24,697 nt of DNA, taken from contig CAIVVS010000147.1 in assembly GCA_903909415.1 (NCBI GenBank), forward strand, positions 1 through 24,697, read 5' to 3'. Under the pieces are notes generated by a model. The model was given only the letters and a program-made list of their open reading frames with translations, had not been told where the DNA came from and made no database searches. Source of the DNA: an uncultured Pseudomonadota bacterium (GTDB lineage: Bacteria > Pseudomonadota > Gammaproteobacteria > Burkholderiales > SG8-39). Below are positions 14,363-21,846 of this stretch, piece by piece. Position numbers and translations under genes: made by a program. Each line of letters starts with the position of its first letter. The stretch's first letter is position 1.

Positions 14363-14414
14363 GGCTGGTCAGGCAAGGCGGGTCGAGCAAGGCGGGTCGG
14401 GCAAGTCAGGAACG
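14359..14414 (+). repeat. 14-bp tandem repeat downstream of the Bug receptor gene
   Basis: GCAAGGCGGGTCGA (14373-14386) and GCAAGGCGGGTCGG (14387-14400) match at 13 of 14. A third, weaker unit follows (14401-14414, 9 of 14). A degenerate unit precedes them (14359-14372, 9 of 14) and contains the TGA of the receptor gene. GGCAAG/CAGG motifs continue to about 14440, so the repeat fills much of the 101-bp gap to the next gene. Confidence 0.75.
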
Positions 14415-14463
14415 GCAGGGGTAACAGGCAAGCAGGGCAGACGAACCAACGGGGGAGGCAGGC

Positions 14464-15162
14464 ATGGCAAAGATTGTCAGGAAGTCGGCGTTCAGGAAGG
14501 AAATCGAGGCGGCCATCAACCGGCGCCACTGCAAGGATCATCCGCTCACGGTGAAGTGGGCCAAGGGCGAGGTCAGCCGCACCGCGCACCGCGGCTGGGC
14601 CACCGAGCACTACCACTGGGTGACCAAGGTCGTGCCCATGTTCATGAACATCTGCGTCGGCGCGCCGCGCGACGTGATCGCCTTCCAGATGGAGAACTTC
14701 AAGGAGGAGACCGACGACGAGCACTCGCACCTGGACGTGCTGCTCAAGTTCGCCAAGGCCAACGGCGCGAGCGTCGCCTCGATCAAGAAGGGGCGCGGCC
14801 TGCCCACCACGGAGTCCTGGGTGCGCTTCCAGCGCGAGGCGGTGGAAGACCCCTCCTGGATTGCCGGCGTGGCCGCGATCAACATCGGCACCGAGTCCCA
14901 GTCACCCGAGCTCTACAGCCGCATGCTCCCGGCACTGCGCAAGGTCTACAAGTACAAGGAAGACGAGATCGAGCACTTCTGGCTGCACGTGGAAGCCGAC
15001 GAGGACCACGGCGCGCGCGCCTTCGAGGCGCTGGAGCGGCATTGCACCACCCGCGCGCTCAAGGACTTCGCCATCCACTGGGCCTACGAGAGCGCCCGCA
15101 TGCGCTGGCTTTACTTCGACGGCATCTACCTGCACTACGAGATGGGCTACAAGCTGGACTGA
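14464..15162 (+). CDS. Haem-oxygenase-like di-iron oxidase (HDO) family protein
   Basis: A 232-residue all-helical protein of the iron-containing redox enzyme group (haem-oxygenase-like fold, relatives UndA, CADD, SznF, BesC, PqqC/TENA). The proposed di-iron ligands are visible: E48-x2-H51 (TEHYHW), an acidic/His helix ENFKEETDDEHSHLD (77-91), E144 (GTESQS) and H175-x3-D179-x2-H182 (HVEADEDH). No signal peptide. GGGAGG precedes the ATG. HDO enzymes use O2 to decarboxylate, cleave or N-oxidise small acids; the substrate here is unknown. It follows the Bug receptor by 101 bp and its 3' end overlaps the opposing gene by 16 bp. Confidence 0.82.
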   Translation: MAKIVRKSAFRKEIEAAINRRHCKDHPLTVKWAKGEVSRTAHRGWATEHYHWVTKVVPMFMNICVGAPRDVIAFQMENFKEETDDEHSHLDVLLKFAKANGASVASIKKGRGLPTTESWVRFQREAVEDPSWIAGVAAINIGTESQSPELYSRMLPALRKVYKYKEDEIEHFWLHVEADEDHGARAFEALERHCTTRALKDFAIHWAYESARMRWLYFDGIYLHYEMGYKLD

Positions 15163-15659
15163 GAGCCGGACCGAGCAGCCCCCTGGGTGGCGGGCAGGTG
15201 CAGCGCAGCACGGATGCGCCGCTCATGCTCGCCCAGCCTGGGCCACTTGCGGCCGGCGGCCACCTCCACCGGGCTACCGCCGTGCAGGGTGATCATCAGC
15301 TTGAACCAGGGATGGCCGTCCCCGGTGGTGGTCTTCACGATGGCAAGCGCTGTGACGTCAGTCGCGACGAAGTCGCGCTCGCCGCGCGAAAAGGGGCCGT
15401 CCACGATGAGCCAGGCGCGTGCTCCGTCCCATTCGACCCTGCCGCGTCGTGCCGTCAGGCCGAACCACGCGACGAAGGCGGCGCACAGCCAGAACACGAC
15501 CAGCAGGGCCCATGTCGGGCCGGGCGCAAGCCAGCGGGGCGGCCCATCCTTGTAGAACATGAAGCTGAAGTACGCCACGATGCCGGTGAAAAACAGCGCG
15601 AAGCCCCATACGTAGACCGCCTGGTTGCTGGCGGCAAGCACCTCGCGCCCGCGGGCCAT
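15147..15659 (-). CDS. Hypothetical two-helix membrane protein with C-terminal beta-rich domain
   Basis: A 170-residue inner-membrane protein. Two hydrophobic helices (about 15-35 and 48-68) are joined by a short Lys/Pro-rich loop, followed by a soluble domain of alternating strands (GRVEWDGARAWLIVDG, DFVATDVTALAIVKT, WFKLMITLHGGSPVEVAAG) like the PH-like domains of small bacterial membrane proteins. The ATG at 15659 is 12 bp after the stop of the preceding small gene and has no clear ribosome site, so it is probably translated by coupling. The last codons overlap antisense with the HDO gene, though the Ser/Gly/Gln-rich end may be dispensable. No named family recognised. Confidence 0.75.
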   Translation of the reverse strand: MARGREVLAASNQAVYVWGFALFFTGIVAYFSFMFYKDGPPRWLAPGPTWALLVVFWLCAAFVAWFGLTARRGRVEWDGARAWLIVDGPFSRGERDFVATDVTALAIVKTTTGDGHPWFKLMITLHGGSPVEVAAGRKWPRLGEHERRIRAALHLPATQGAARSGSQSSL

Positions 15660-15671
15660 GGCGCCAGGCCG

Positions 15672-15959
15672 TCAGGGGCGGTTGCGCACCAGCACCGCCT
15701 CGATCATCTCGACCGGCACCGCCGCGTCGAAGAACTCCCGGCCCTGTATGCCGGCCAGCACCACCAGCCTGGGCGTGGCTTCCTTCACCGTGCCGGTGAG
15801 TTCCTGGCCGGAGCGCAGGCGCAGGGTGATGCGCTTGCCTTTCTGTGCAGCGGTCACTGTCTGCACCGTGTCCGACTGGGAGACGGCGAGTTCTTGCGCA
15901 GTCGCATTGGAGCATGCAAGGGCGGTGAGAATGCCGAGGGCTGCTATGGCTGTGCGCAT
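15672..15959 (-). CDS. Small exported hypothetical protein, SH3/Sm-like domain
   Basis: A 95-residue protein with a signal peptide (MRTAIAALGILTALACSNATAQ). The Cys at 16 is not in a canonical lipobox (ALAC), so cleavage after ATA or AQ by signal peptidase I is more likely. The mature part (GKRITLRLRSGQELTGTVKEATPRLVVLAG...VPVEMIEAVLVR) looks like one small beta barrel of SH3 or Sm type, the layout seen in periplasmic YgdR/YgdI-like or Hfq-fold relatives (inference). GGAG precedes the ATG at 15959. It follows glnS by 37 bp and precedes the membrane protein gene by 12 bp, so the three may share a transcript. Confidence 0.75.
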   Translation of the reverse strand: MRTAIAALGILTALACSNATAQELAVSQSDTVQTVTAAQKGKRITLRLRSGQELTGTVKEATPRLVVLAGIQGREFFDAAVPVEMIEAVLVRNRP

Positions 15960-15996
15960 GGAAACTCCAATAGGTGGAAGTCTTGCCAGATGCCGC

Positions 15997-17778
15997 TTAC
16001 TTCTGCCACGCATCCCGCAAGGTAGTCGTCCGGTTGAACACCCCGGCATCCTTCAAGTCCGCCGTGAAGTAGCCATGCCGCTCGAACTGGAAGGTCTCGC
16101 CGGCCCTTGCCTCGCCCAGCGCCGGCTCCAGCTGGCTGTGGATCACCTTCTTCGATTCCGGGTTCAGGTCCAGCAGGAAGTCGCGCTCACTGCCCGGATG
16201 CGCTTCGCGGAACAACCGGTCGTACAGGCGCACCTCGGCCGCGTGCGCGTGCTTCGCGCTCACCCAGTGGATGTTGCCCTTGACCTTGTAGGTGTCGGCG
16301 CCGGGCGTGCCTGACTTGCTGTCCTCGAAATAGCGGCAGCGCACGGTGTCGGTGGCCTGGTCATAGCCGATGCACTCGATCACGTAGCCGTAGCGCAGGC
16401 GCACCTTGTTGCCGGGGAACAGGCGGAAGTAGCCCTTGGCCGGCACTTCCTGGTAGTCCTCGCGCTCGATCCAGAGCTCGCCCGTCAGTGGCACCTGGCG
16501 CTTGCCCCAGTCGGGCTTCTGCGGGTGGTTGGGGACCTCGGCGAGTTCTTCATGCGGCCCGGAGGAAGATGAGGGCCAGTTCTCGATCACCAGTTTCACC
16601 GGGTCCAGCACCGCCATGCGGCGCGGCGCGACCTCGTTGAGGTGCTCGCGCATGCACTCTTCCAGCGTCGAGTAGTCGATCCAGGAGTCGGCCTTGGTCA
16701 CGCCGATGCGCTCGGCGAACATGCGGAATCCCTCGGGCGTGTAGCCGCGCCGGCGCGCGCCCACCAGCGAGGGCATGCGCGGGTCGTCCCAGCCTTCGAC
16801 GTGCTTTTCCTCGACCAACTGGATCAGCTTCCTCTTGGACAGCACCACGTAGGTCAGGTTGAGGCGTGCGAACTCGATCTGCTGCGGCAGCGGCCGCGCG
16901 AGCAGGCCCAGGTCGGCCAGCTTGCCCAGCAGCCAGTCGTAGAACGGGCGCTGGTCCTCGAACTCAAGCGTGCAGATCGAGTGGGTGATGCGCTCGAGCG
17001 CGTCCTCGATCGGGTGCGCGTAGGTGTACATCGGGTAGATGGCCCAGGCGTTGCCGGTGCGGTGGTGTTCGGCGTGGCGCACTCGGTAGAGCGCCGGGTC
17101 GCGCATGTTGATGTTGGGTGAGGCCATGTCCACCTTGGCGCGCAGCACCATGCTGCCGTCAGGGTGCTTGCCCTCGCGCATCTCCGCGAAGCGCGCCAGC
17201 GACTCGGCCGCCGGCCGCTCGCGGAACGGGCTGGGCTTGCCGGGCTGGGTGAGGCTGCCGCGGCTGGCGCGCATTTCGTCGGCGCTCTGCTCGTCCACAT
17301 AGGCGTGGCCGGCCTCGATCAGCGCGCAGGCTGCGCGGTACATGAAGCCGAAGTAGTCCGAGGCAAAGTACTGGTTGCTCTCGCCGTGGTGGTCCCAGGA
17401 GAAGCCCAGCCAGGTCACTGCGTCGAGGATGGAGTCGACGTATTCCTGCTCTTCCTTCTCCGGGTTGGTGTCGTCGAAGCGCATGTGGCAGGCGCCGCCG
17501 TAGTCGCGCGCCAGGCCGAAGTTCAGGCAGATCGACTTCGCATGCCCGAAATGCAGGTAGCCGTTGGGCTCCGGGGGGAAGCGGGTGCGGATGCGCGCGA
17601 TGTCCTCGGGCGCCGCGGCGTGCGAGGCGGCGTCGCCCGGCTTGCCGGCCCAGCCGCGGCCCACCCATTTGTCCGAGGCGAGGTCCGCATCGATGATGTG
17701 GCGGATGAAGTTGGACGGCGTCACCGGTTCGGCGGCGTCCTTGGGATGTTTCTTGTTCGGGGTGTTGGGTGTGGACAT
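15997..17778 (-). CDS. glnS: Glutaminyl-tRNA synthetase
   Basis: A 593-residue class I aminoacyl-tRNA synthetase charging tRNA-Gln. The HIGH-type signature is PEPNGYLHFGHAKS (69-82), the KMSKS-type loop is VLSKRK (312-317), and the C-terminal anticodon-binding beta barrels are present (QVPLTGELWIEREDY, YFRLFPGNKVRLRYGYVI, FQFERHGYF). The length is slightly above the E. coli enzyme because of an N-terminal extension of about 35 residues rich in Lys, Pro and Asn. The ATG at 17778 is preceded by AGGA inside a leader hairpin. The gene shows that this organism charges tRNA-Gln directly. Divergent from the MFS gene at 18037. Confidence 0.98.
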   Translation of the reverse strand: MSTPNTPNKKHPKDAAEPVTPSNFIRHIIDADLASDKWVGRGWAGKPGDAASHAAAPEDIARIRTRFPPEPNGYLHFGHAKSICLNFGLARDYGGACHMRFDDTNPEKEEQEYVDSILDAVTWLGFSWDHHGESNQYFASDYFGFMYRAACALIEAGHAYVDEQSADEMRASRGSLTQPGKPSPFRERPAAESLARFAEMREGKHPDGSMVLRAKVDMASPNINMRDPALYRVRHAEHHRTGNAWAIYPMYTYAHPIEDALERITHSICTLEFEDQRPFYDWLLGKLADLGLLARPLPQQIEFARLNLTYVVLSKRKLIQLVEEKHVEGWDDPRMPSLVGARRRGYTPEGFRMFAERIGVTKADSWIDYSTLEECMREHLNEVAPRRMAVLDPVKLVIENWPSSSSGPHEELAEVPNHPQKPDWGKRQVPLTGELWIEREDYQEVPAKGYFRLFPGNKVRLRYGYVIECIGYDQATDTVRCRYFEDSKSGTPGADTYKVKGNIHWVSAKHAHAAEVRLYDRLFREAHPGSERDFLLDLNPESKKVIHSQLEPALGEARAGETFQFERHGYFTADLKDAGVFNRTTTLRDAWQK

Positions 17779-17783
17779 TTCAC

Positions 17784-17808
17784 AAAATCCTGATTTGGAA
17801 AGGATTTT
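17784..17808 (-). promoter_or_regulatory. Inverted repeat at the glnS translation/transcription start
   Basis: AAAATCC (17784-17790) and GGATTTT (17802-17808) are perfect 7-bp arms with an 11-nt loop, in an AT-rich patch. If transcribed, the arm nearest the gene contains the AGGA that serves as ribosome site, so the stem would hide it. Alternatively TAAAAT (minus strand 17809-17804) is the -10 box and the dyad is a protein site; no good -35 is seen. The remaining 228 bp up to the divergent MFS gene show no other signal. Confidence 0.5.
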
Positions 17809-18036
17809 ACTGCACCGCCCGGCTTCGGTCCGGCCCGATTCCAGATGGCAGGCGCACCGCTCGTGTCCGGTTCCGCACAGGGTGCGCCGGTCGGGCGAAA
17901 GCGGGCTGGCAGGGCCCTGACGATGGCGCGCCTGCCCCGGCGCTGCTTTGCCGGGTTTGACTGCGCGGTCCGCGAGGAGTGCAATCGCCGGCTTCCGGCC
18001 GCCTGTTCCCCGGTGGCCGCGTTTTCCTGGATTCCG

Positions 18037-19218
18037 ATGTCCCCCGCCCAAGAAGCAATGAAACCGGCCCGCTCCGCGGTGCTGTTCTGGCTCGCGCTGA
18101 GCAATTTCGCGGTCGGCATGGGCGCTTTCGTGGTGGTGGGCGTGCTCTCGCCGCTGGCCGAGGCCTTCGCCATCACCAAGTCGCAGGCCGGCTGGGTGAT
18201 GACCGCCTATGCGCTGGTGTATGCGGTGGCCTCGCCGGTGCTGGTGTCGCTCAGCGGCATGGTGGACCGGCGCCGGGTGCTGATGGCCGGCCTCGGCCTG
18301 TTCCTGCTCGGCAGCCTGCTGGGCTCGGTGGCGCCCAACTACCCGGTGCTGCTGCTGGCGCGCGCGCTGATGGCACTGGGCGGCGGGCTGGTGACGCCGG
18401 TAGCGGCGGCGGTGGGCGTGGCGCTGGTGTCGCCCGAGGCGCGCGGCCGGGCGCTGTCCACGGTGTTCGGCGGCCTGACGCTGTCGCAGGCGCTGGGCGT
18501 GCCGCTGGGTGCCTGGGTGGGCTACGCCCTGGGCTGGCAGGCGGCCTTCCATTGCGCGAGCGCGCTGAGCCTCGCCTGCCTGGTCGCGGTGGCGCGCGCC
18601 GTGCCGGCCGGCATCCGCGTGCCGCCGGTGTCGCTCTCCACGCTGGGCGAGGTGCTGGCCACGCCGCGGCTGGTGATCGCGGTGTCCTTCACCGCCTTTT
18701 TCATCGGCGGCATGTACGTGCTCTACACCTTCATGGGGCCCTTCCTCGAGGTGACGCAGGTCATGGGGCGCGACGGCGTCACCGCGATGCTCACGCTGTT
18801 CGGCGTGGGCGCGGTGCTGGGCAACGCGCTGGGCGGCTTCCTCACCGACCACATCGGTCCGCGCCGCGCGCTCATCGCGATGGCCGCGACCCACCTGGTG
18901 GTGATGCCGGCGCTGACCGCGCTCACGCTGGGCCTGCCGGCGGTGGTGGTGCTGGTGCTGCTGTGGAGCGTGTTCGGCTGGTCGTTCATGGTGCCGCAGC
19001 AGGCGCGCCTCGCCGCGCTGGACCCGCCGCGCACGGCGGTGCTGTTCGCGCTGAACGCCTCGGCGATCTATGCCGGCAGCGCGATCGGCTCGACCTTCGG
19101 CGGCGCGCTGCTGGCGGCCAGCGGCTATGCGTGGCTGGGACTGGGCGGGGCGCTGATGGTGCTGGTCGGGCTGTCCACGATGTGGATGGTGAAGGCGCCC
19201 GCCAGACCGGCCGCGTAG
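18037..19218 (+). CDS. MFS transporter, AraJ/YdhP-like efflux type
   Basis: A 393-residue twelve-helix major facilitator, probably a drug or metabolite exporter. Family signs: SQAGWVMTAYALVYAVASPVL in helix 2, the motif-A-like loop GMVDRRRVL between helices 2 and 3, LARALMALGGGLVTPVAAA in helix 4, and AGSAIGSTFGGALLAASG near the end. Two in-frame ATGs are possible, 18037 and 18058; the second starts just before the basic helix cap and follows AAGAAG, so either may be used. The frame is open further upstream to 17845 but that part is not family-like. Convergent with the phosphodiesterase gene across 35 bp. Confidence 0.9.
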   Translation: MSPAQEAMKPARSAVLFWLALSNFAVGMGAFVVVGVLSPLAEAFAITKSQAGWVMTAYALVYAVASPVLVSLSGMVDRRRVLMAGLGLFLLGSLLGSVAPNYPVLLLARALMALGGGLVTPVAAAVGVALVSPEARGRALSTVFGGLTLSQALGVPLGAWVGYALGWQAAFHCASALSLACLVAVARAVPAGIRVPPVSLSTLGEVLATPRLVIAVSFTAFFIGGMYVLYTFMGPFLEVTQVMGRDGVTAMLTLFGVGAVLGNALGGFLTDHIGPRRALIAMAATHLVVMPALTALTLGLPAVVVLVLLWSVFGWSFMVPQQARLAALDPPRTAVLFALNASAIYAGSAIGSTFGGALLAASGYAWLGLGGALMVLVGLSTMWMVKAPARPAA

Positions 19219-19233
19219 CGCGCGCCCGCCTTC

Positions 19234-19267
19234 GTGCCCTTAGGGGTGTGCCCTCAGGGGCGGGCAC
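19234..19267. terminator. Repeat and hairpin between convergent genes
   Basis: GTGCCCTTAGGGGT (19234-19247) and GTGCCCTCAGGGGC (19248-19261) are a 14-bp tandem repeat (12 of 14). GTGCCC (19248-19253) also pairs with GGGCAC (19262-19267), and each unit contains an internal CCCT-AGGG type dyad, so a bidirectional terminator is plausible. On the minus strand the first unit carries the TGA of the phosphodiesterase gene and the second has TAA at the same place. Confidence 0.55.
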
Positions 19268-20318
19268 TGACCGGCGTCGGCGCGGGCAGCGGCAGGTTCT
19301 TCTCCGCCATCACCTCGCGTCCGCGGTCCGGGTAGTCGGTGATCAGGCCGTCCACGCCCCAGTCCACCAGCCGGCGCATCTCCTCGCGCAGGTTCACCGT
19401 CCAGGGCACCACCTTCAGCCCCAGCGCATGCGCCTGCGCCACGAGTTCGCGGCTGAGGTCGCGATGGTCCGGCGACCACACCGCGCCGCCGGCGGCCTTG
19501 ACCATCGCCGGCACCGAGGCGAAGTCGGCGAGGCGCTTGCCGGTCCACGGCGAGGCGCCGCCGTCCTTGGTGCTGAGTGTGTCGAAGCCGGGCTGCTGCG
19601 AGCTGAGGTAGACGGTGGGGACCTCCGGCGCGAGCTGCTGCACCACCGCCAGCGTGCGCCAGTCGAAGGACTGCACGCTCACGCGGTTGCGCAGGCTGGC
19701 CAGGTCCACCGCCGCGAGCACCGCGCGCGCGAACACGGCCGGCTCCGGCGTTTCATCGGGCGCCAGCGGCGAGAGCTTGGTCTCGATGTTGAAGCGCACC
19801 GCCTCGTTGCCGGCGCTGCGCGCCAGCGCGAACACCGAGGCCAGCGTCGGGATGCGCACGCCGTCCATGCGCTTCTGCTCGGTGAAGCGCTGCGACAGCG
19901 CGCTGCCGGGCCGGATGCGGCCCACGTCCACGCGCTGCAGCTCGGCCAGGGTCATCTCGTCGATGGTGCGCACCGAGCCGGTGAGCCAGCGCCGGTCGGC
20001 GCCGCGCGCGAGATCGGGGTTCAGCCTGCGGTCGTGGTGCACCACCACCACGCCATCGCGCGTCACGCCCACATCCAGCTCCAGCGTGGACACGCCTATC
20101 GTCAGTGCGGTGGCGAACCCGGGGAGGGTGTTTTCGGGGGCCATGCCCCGCGCGCCGCGATGGCCTTGCAGGTCGAAGGCGTACCCCGTTCCGGCCGTCA
20201 ACAGCAGTGCCATGGTCGCAAAGGCACGAGCGGCGCGGCGTAAAAGCGTGGCGCCGCGGTGGCCTTGAAGGTCGAACGCCTGCGCGCTTGCACAGGCAAG
20301 CAACAAGGCCGCAATCAT
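19254..20318 (-). CDS. Exported glycerophosphodiester phosphodiesterase with duplicated N-terminus
   Basis: A 354-residue GDPD-family enzyme that hydrolyses glycerophosphodiesters to glycerol-3-phosphate and an alcohol, probably in the periplasm. The catalytic set is HRG (53-55), E62-N63 (PENT), E80/D82 (LELDV) and H94-H95 (VVHHD); the fold continues to LITDYPD near the end. The N-terminus is double: residues 1-23 are a signal peptide plus FDLQGHRGA, and residues 24-56 are a second hydrophobic stretch plus FDLQGHRGA. Only the second copy runs on into RGMAPENT. An ATG at 20213 starts directly at the second signal-like segment and may be the true start. Neither start has a good ribosome site. 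Confidence 0.88.
   Translation of the reverse strand: MIAALLLACASAQAFDLQGHRGATLLRRAARAFATMALLLTAGTGYAFDLQGHRGARGMAPENTLPGFATALTIGVSTLELDVGVTRDGVVVVHHDRRLNPDLARGADRRWLTGSVRTIDEMTLAELQRVDVGRIRPGSALSQRFTEQKRMDGVRIPTLASVFALARSAGNEAVRFNIETKLSPLAPDETPEPAVFARAVLAAVDLASLRNRVSVQSFDWRTLAVVQQLAPEVPTVYLSSQQPGFDTLSTKDGGASPWTGKRLADFASVPAMVKAAGGAVWSPDHRDLSRELVAQAHALGLKVVPWTVNLREEMRRLVDWGVDGLITDYPDRGREVMAEKNLPLPAPTPVSARP
20152..20279 (-). repeat. 99-bp-offset internal duplication in the GDPD gene
   Basis: 20152-20180 and 20251-20279 match at 26 of 29 bases and encode the same FDLQGHRGA segment, exactly 33 codons apart. The signal-peptide-coding parts flanking each copy are also related but more diverged. 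It is a direct in-frame duplication of the 5' end of the gene. Confidence 0.85.
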
Positions 20319-20361
20319 CGCGCTGATAGAATGCCGCTTCGCTTTCAAGGTGTTGCGTCCC

Positions 20362-20985
20362 ATGGCCAAAGTGTATTCCATCGACGGCATCGTTCCGGTG
20401 GTGCATCCCAGCGCTTACCTGCATCCGAGCGCGGTGCTGATCGGCGACGTGATCATCGGCGAGGGCGTGTACATCGGCCCGAACGCCAGCCTGCGCGGCG
20501 ACTACGGCCGCCTGATCGTCGGGCGCGGCTCCAACCTGCAGGACTGCTGCATCATGCACGGCTATCCGGGCACGGACACGGTGGTCGGCGAAGATGTCAG
20601 CGTGGGCCACGGCGCGGTGGTGCACGGCTGCGTGATCGAGCGCGACGCGCTGATCGGCATGAACGCGGTGGTGAACGACAACGCGCGCGTCGGCGAGTCC
20701 TCGGTGGTCGCGGCCATGGCCTTCGTGCGCGCCGAGATGCAGATCCCGCCGCGCACCCTGGTCGCGGGCATCCCGGCGAAGATCGTGCGCGAACTCTCCG
20801 AGCAGGAGATCGAGTGGAAGCGCAGCGGCACGCGCCTGTACCAGAACCTCACGCTGCGCAGCCACGCCTCGATGCAGGAGGCGGTGCCGCTGGCGGCGGT
20901 GGAGCCGGACCGCAGGCGGGTCGACCTGGGCGACGTGCTGCCACTCTCGGAAATCAAGAAAAAGTCAAATAAATCAGCCACTTAA
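20362..20985 (+). CDS. paaY: PaaY-like hexapeptide-repeat protein (gamma-carbonic-anhydrase fold)
   Basis: A 207-residue left-handed beta-helix protein. It closely follows PaaY: VYSIDGIVPVVHPSAYLHPSAVLIGDVIIGEGVYIGPNASLRGD, then LVAGIPAKIVRELSEQEIEWK. Metal ligands of the gamma-carbonic anhydrase type are H66, H83 and H88. PaaY is known as a thioesterase that removes dead-end CoA adducts in phenylacetate breakdown. The ATG at 20362 has AAGGTG upstream; a start at 20350 is less likely. The last 12 residues (SEIKKKSNKSAT) are coded by unusually AT-rich codons and extend past the family's usual end. An enoyl-CoA hydratase follows 39 bp later, but no paaA-K genes are in view. Confidence 0.85.
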   Translation: MAKVYSIDGIVPVVHPSAYLHPSAVLIGDVIIGEGVYIGPNASLRGDYGRLIVGRGSNLQDCCIMHGYPGTDTVVGEDVSVGHGAVVHGCVIERDALIGMNAVVNDNARVGESSVVAAMAFVRAEMQIPPRTLVAGIPAKIVRELSEQEIEWKRSGTRLYQNLTLRSHASMQEAVPLAAVEPDRRRVDLGDVLPLSEIKKKSNKSAT

Positions 20986-21004
20986 CGTATTTTTGACCCT
21001 TTTT
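20959..21004 (+). other. AT-rich inverted repeat at the paaY/hydratase junction
   Basis: AAAAAG-TCAAA (20959-20969) pairs with TTTGA-CC-CTTTTT (20992-21004), giving 11 base pairs with a 2-base bulge and a 22-nt loop. It overlaps the end of paaY and lies 20 bp before the hydratase start. It stands out sharply from the GC-rich surroundings. It may be a weak terminator or a promoter patch for the hydratase gene. Confidence 0.4.
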
Positions 21005-21024
21005 CGATCCAACTGGAGCCTGCC

Positions 21025-21798
21025 ATGGCTGAATGCATCCTCACCGAGACCCGCGGGCGCGTCGGCATCGTCACGCTCAACCGTCCCAAGCAGCTCAACG
21101 CGCTCAACGACCAGCTGATCGACGAGCTGGTGGCGGCGCTCGCGGCCTTCGACGCCGACGACGGCATCGGCGCGATGGTGGTCACCGGCAGCGAGAAGGC
21201 CTTCGCCGCCGGCGCCGACATCGGCGCGATGAAGGACATGACCTACATGCAGGCGTTCAAGACCGACTACATCACGCGCAACTGGGAGAAGCTGCGCGCG
21301 GTGAGGAAGCCGGTGATCGCGGCGGTGGCGGGCTACGCGCTGGGCGGCGGCTGCGAGCTGGCGATGACCTGCGACATCATCATCGCCGCCGACAACGCGA
21401 AGTTCGGCCAGCCCGAGATCAAGCTGGGCATCATCCCCGGTGCCGGCGGCACGCAGCGCCTGCCGCGCGCGGTGGGCAAGGCCAAGGCGATGGACCTGGT
21501 GCTGACCGCGCGCATGATGGACGCGGCCGAGGCCGAGCGCGCCGGGCTGGTGTCGCGCGTGGTGCCGGCCGACAAGCTGCTGGAGGAAGCGGTGGACGCG
21601 GCGACGGTGATCGCGTCCTTCTCGCTGCCGTCGGTGCTGGCGGCCAAGGAGTCCGTGAACCGGGCCTACGAGTCCGGCCTGACCGAGGGCGTGCTGTTCG
21701 AGCGGCGCATGTTCCACTCGCTGTTCGGCACCGACGACCAGAAGGAGGGCATGGGCGCCTTCGCCGAGAAGCGCAAGCCCGTGTTCAAGCACCAGTAG
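21025..21798 (+). CDS. Enoyl-CoA hydratase (crotonase family)
   Basis: A 257-residue cytosolic crotonase-fold enzyme that hydrates 2-enoyl-CoA to 3-hydroxyacyl-CoA. Both catalytic glutamates are present: E111 in GGGCELAM and E131 in [20 protein letters not shown]. The CoA/oxyanion segments KAFAAGADI (58-66) and AGYALGGG (102-109) are intact, so true hydratase activity is likely. Length is normal. GGAG lies 7 bp before the ATG. Similarity to PaaF is possible given the PaaY-like neighbour, but short-chain fatty-acid oxidation is equally compatible. Confidence 0.93.
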   Translation: MAECILTETRGRVGIVTLNRPKQLNALNDQLIDELVAALAAFDADDGIGAMVVTGSEKAFAAGADIGAMKDMTYMQAFKTDYITRNWEKLRAVRKPVIAAVAGYALGGGCELAMTCDIIIAADNAKFGQPEIKLGIIPGAGGTQRLPRAVGKAKAMDLVLTARMMDAAEAERAGLVSRVVPADKLLEEAVDAATVIASFSLPSVLAAKESVNRAYESGLTEGVLFERRMFHSLFGTDDQKEGMGAFAEKRKPVFKHQ

Positions 21799-21846
21799 CG
21801 TGGGAAGCCGCGCCAAGCCGACGCACACCATACGCAGGGGAAGCGC

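Noticed and set aside
20362..21798. Phenylacetate degradation operon
   Set aside because: Only a PaaY-like protein and a generic enoyl-CoA hydratase are present; none of the ring-epoxidase or paaK genes is seen.
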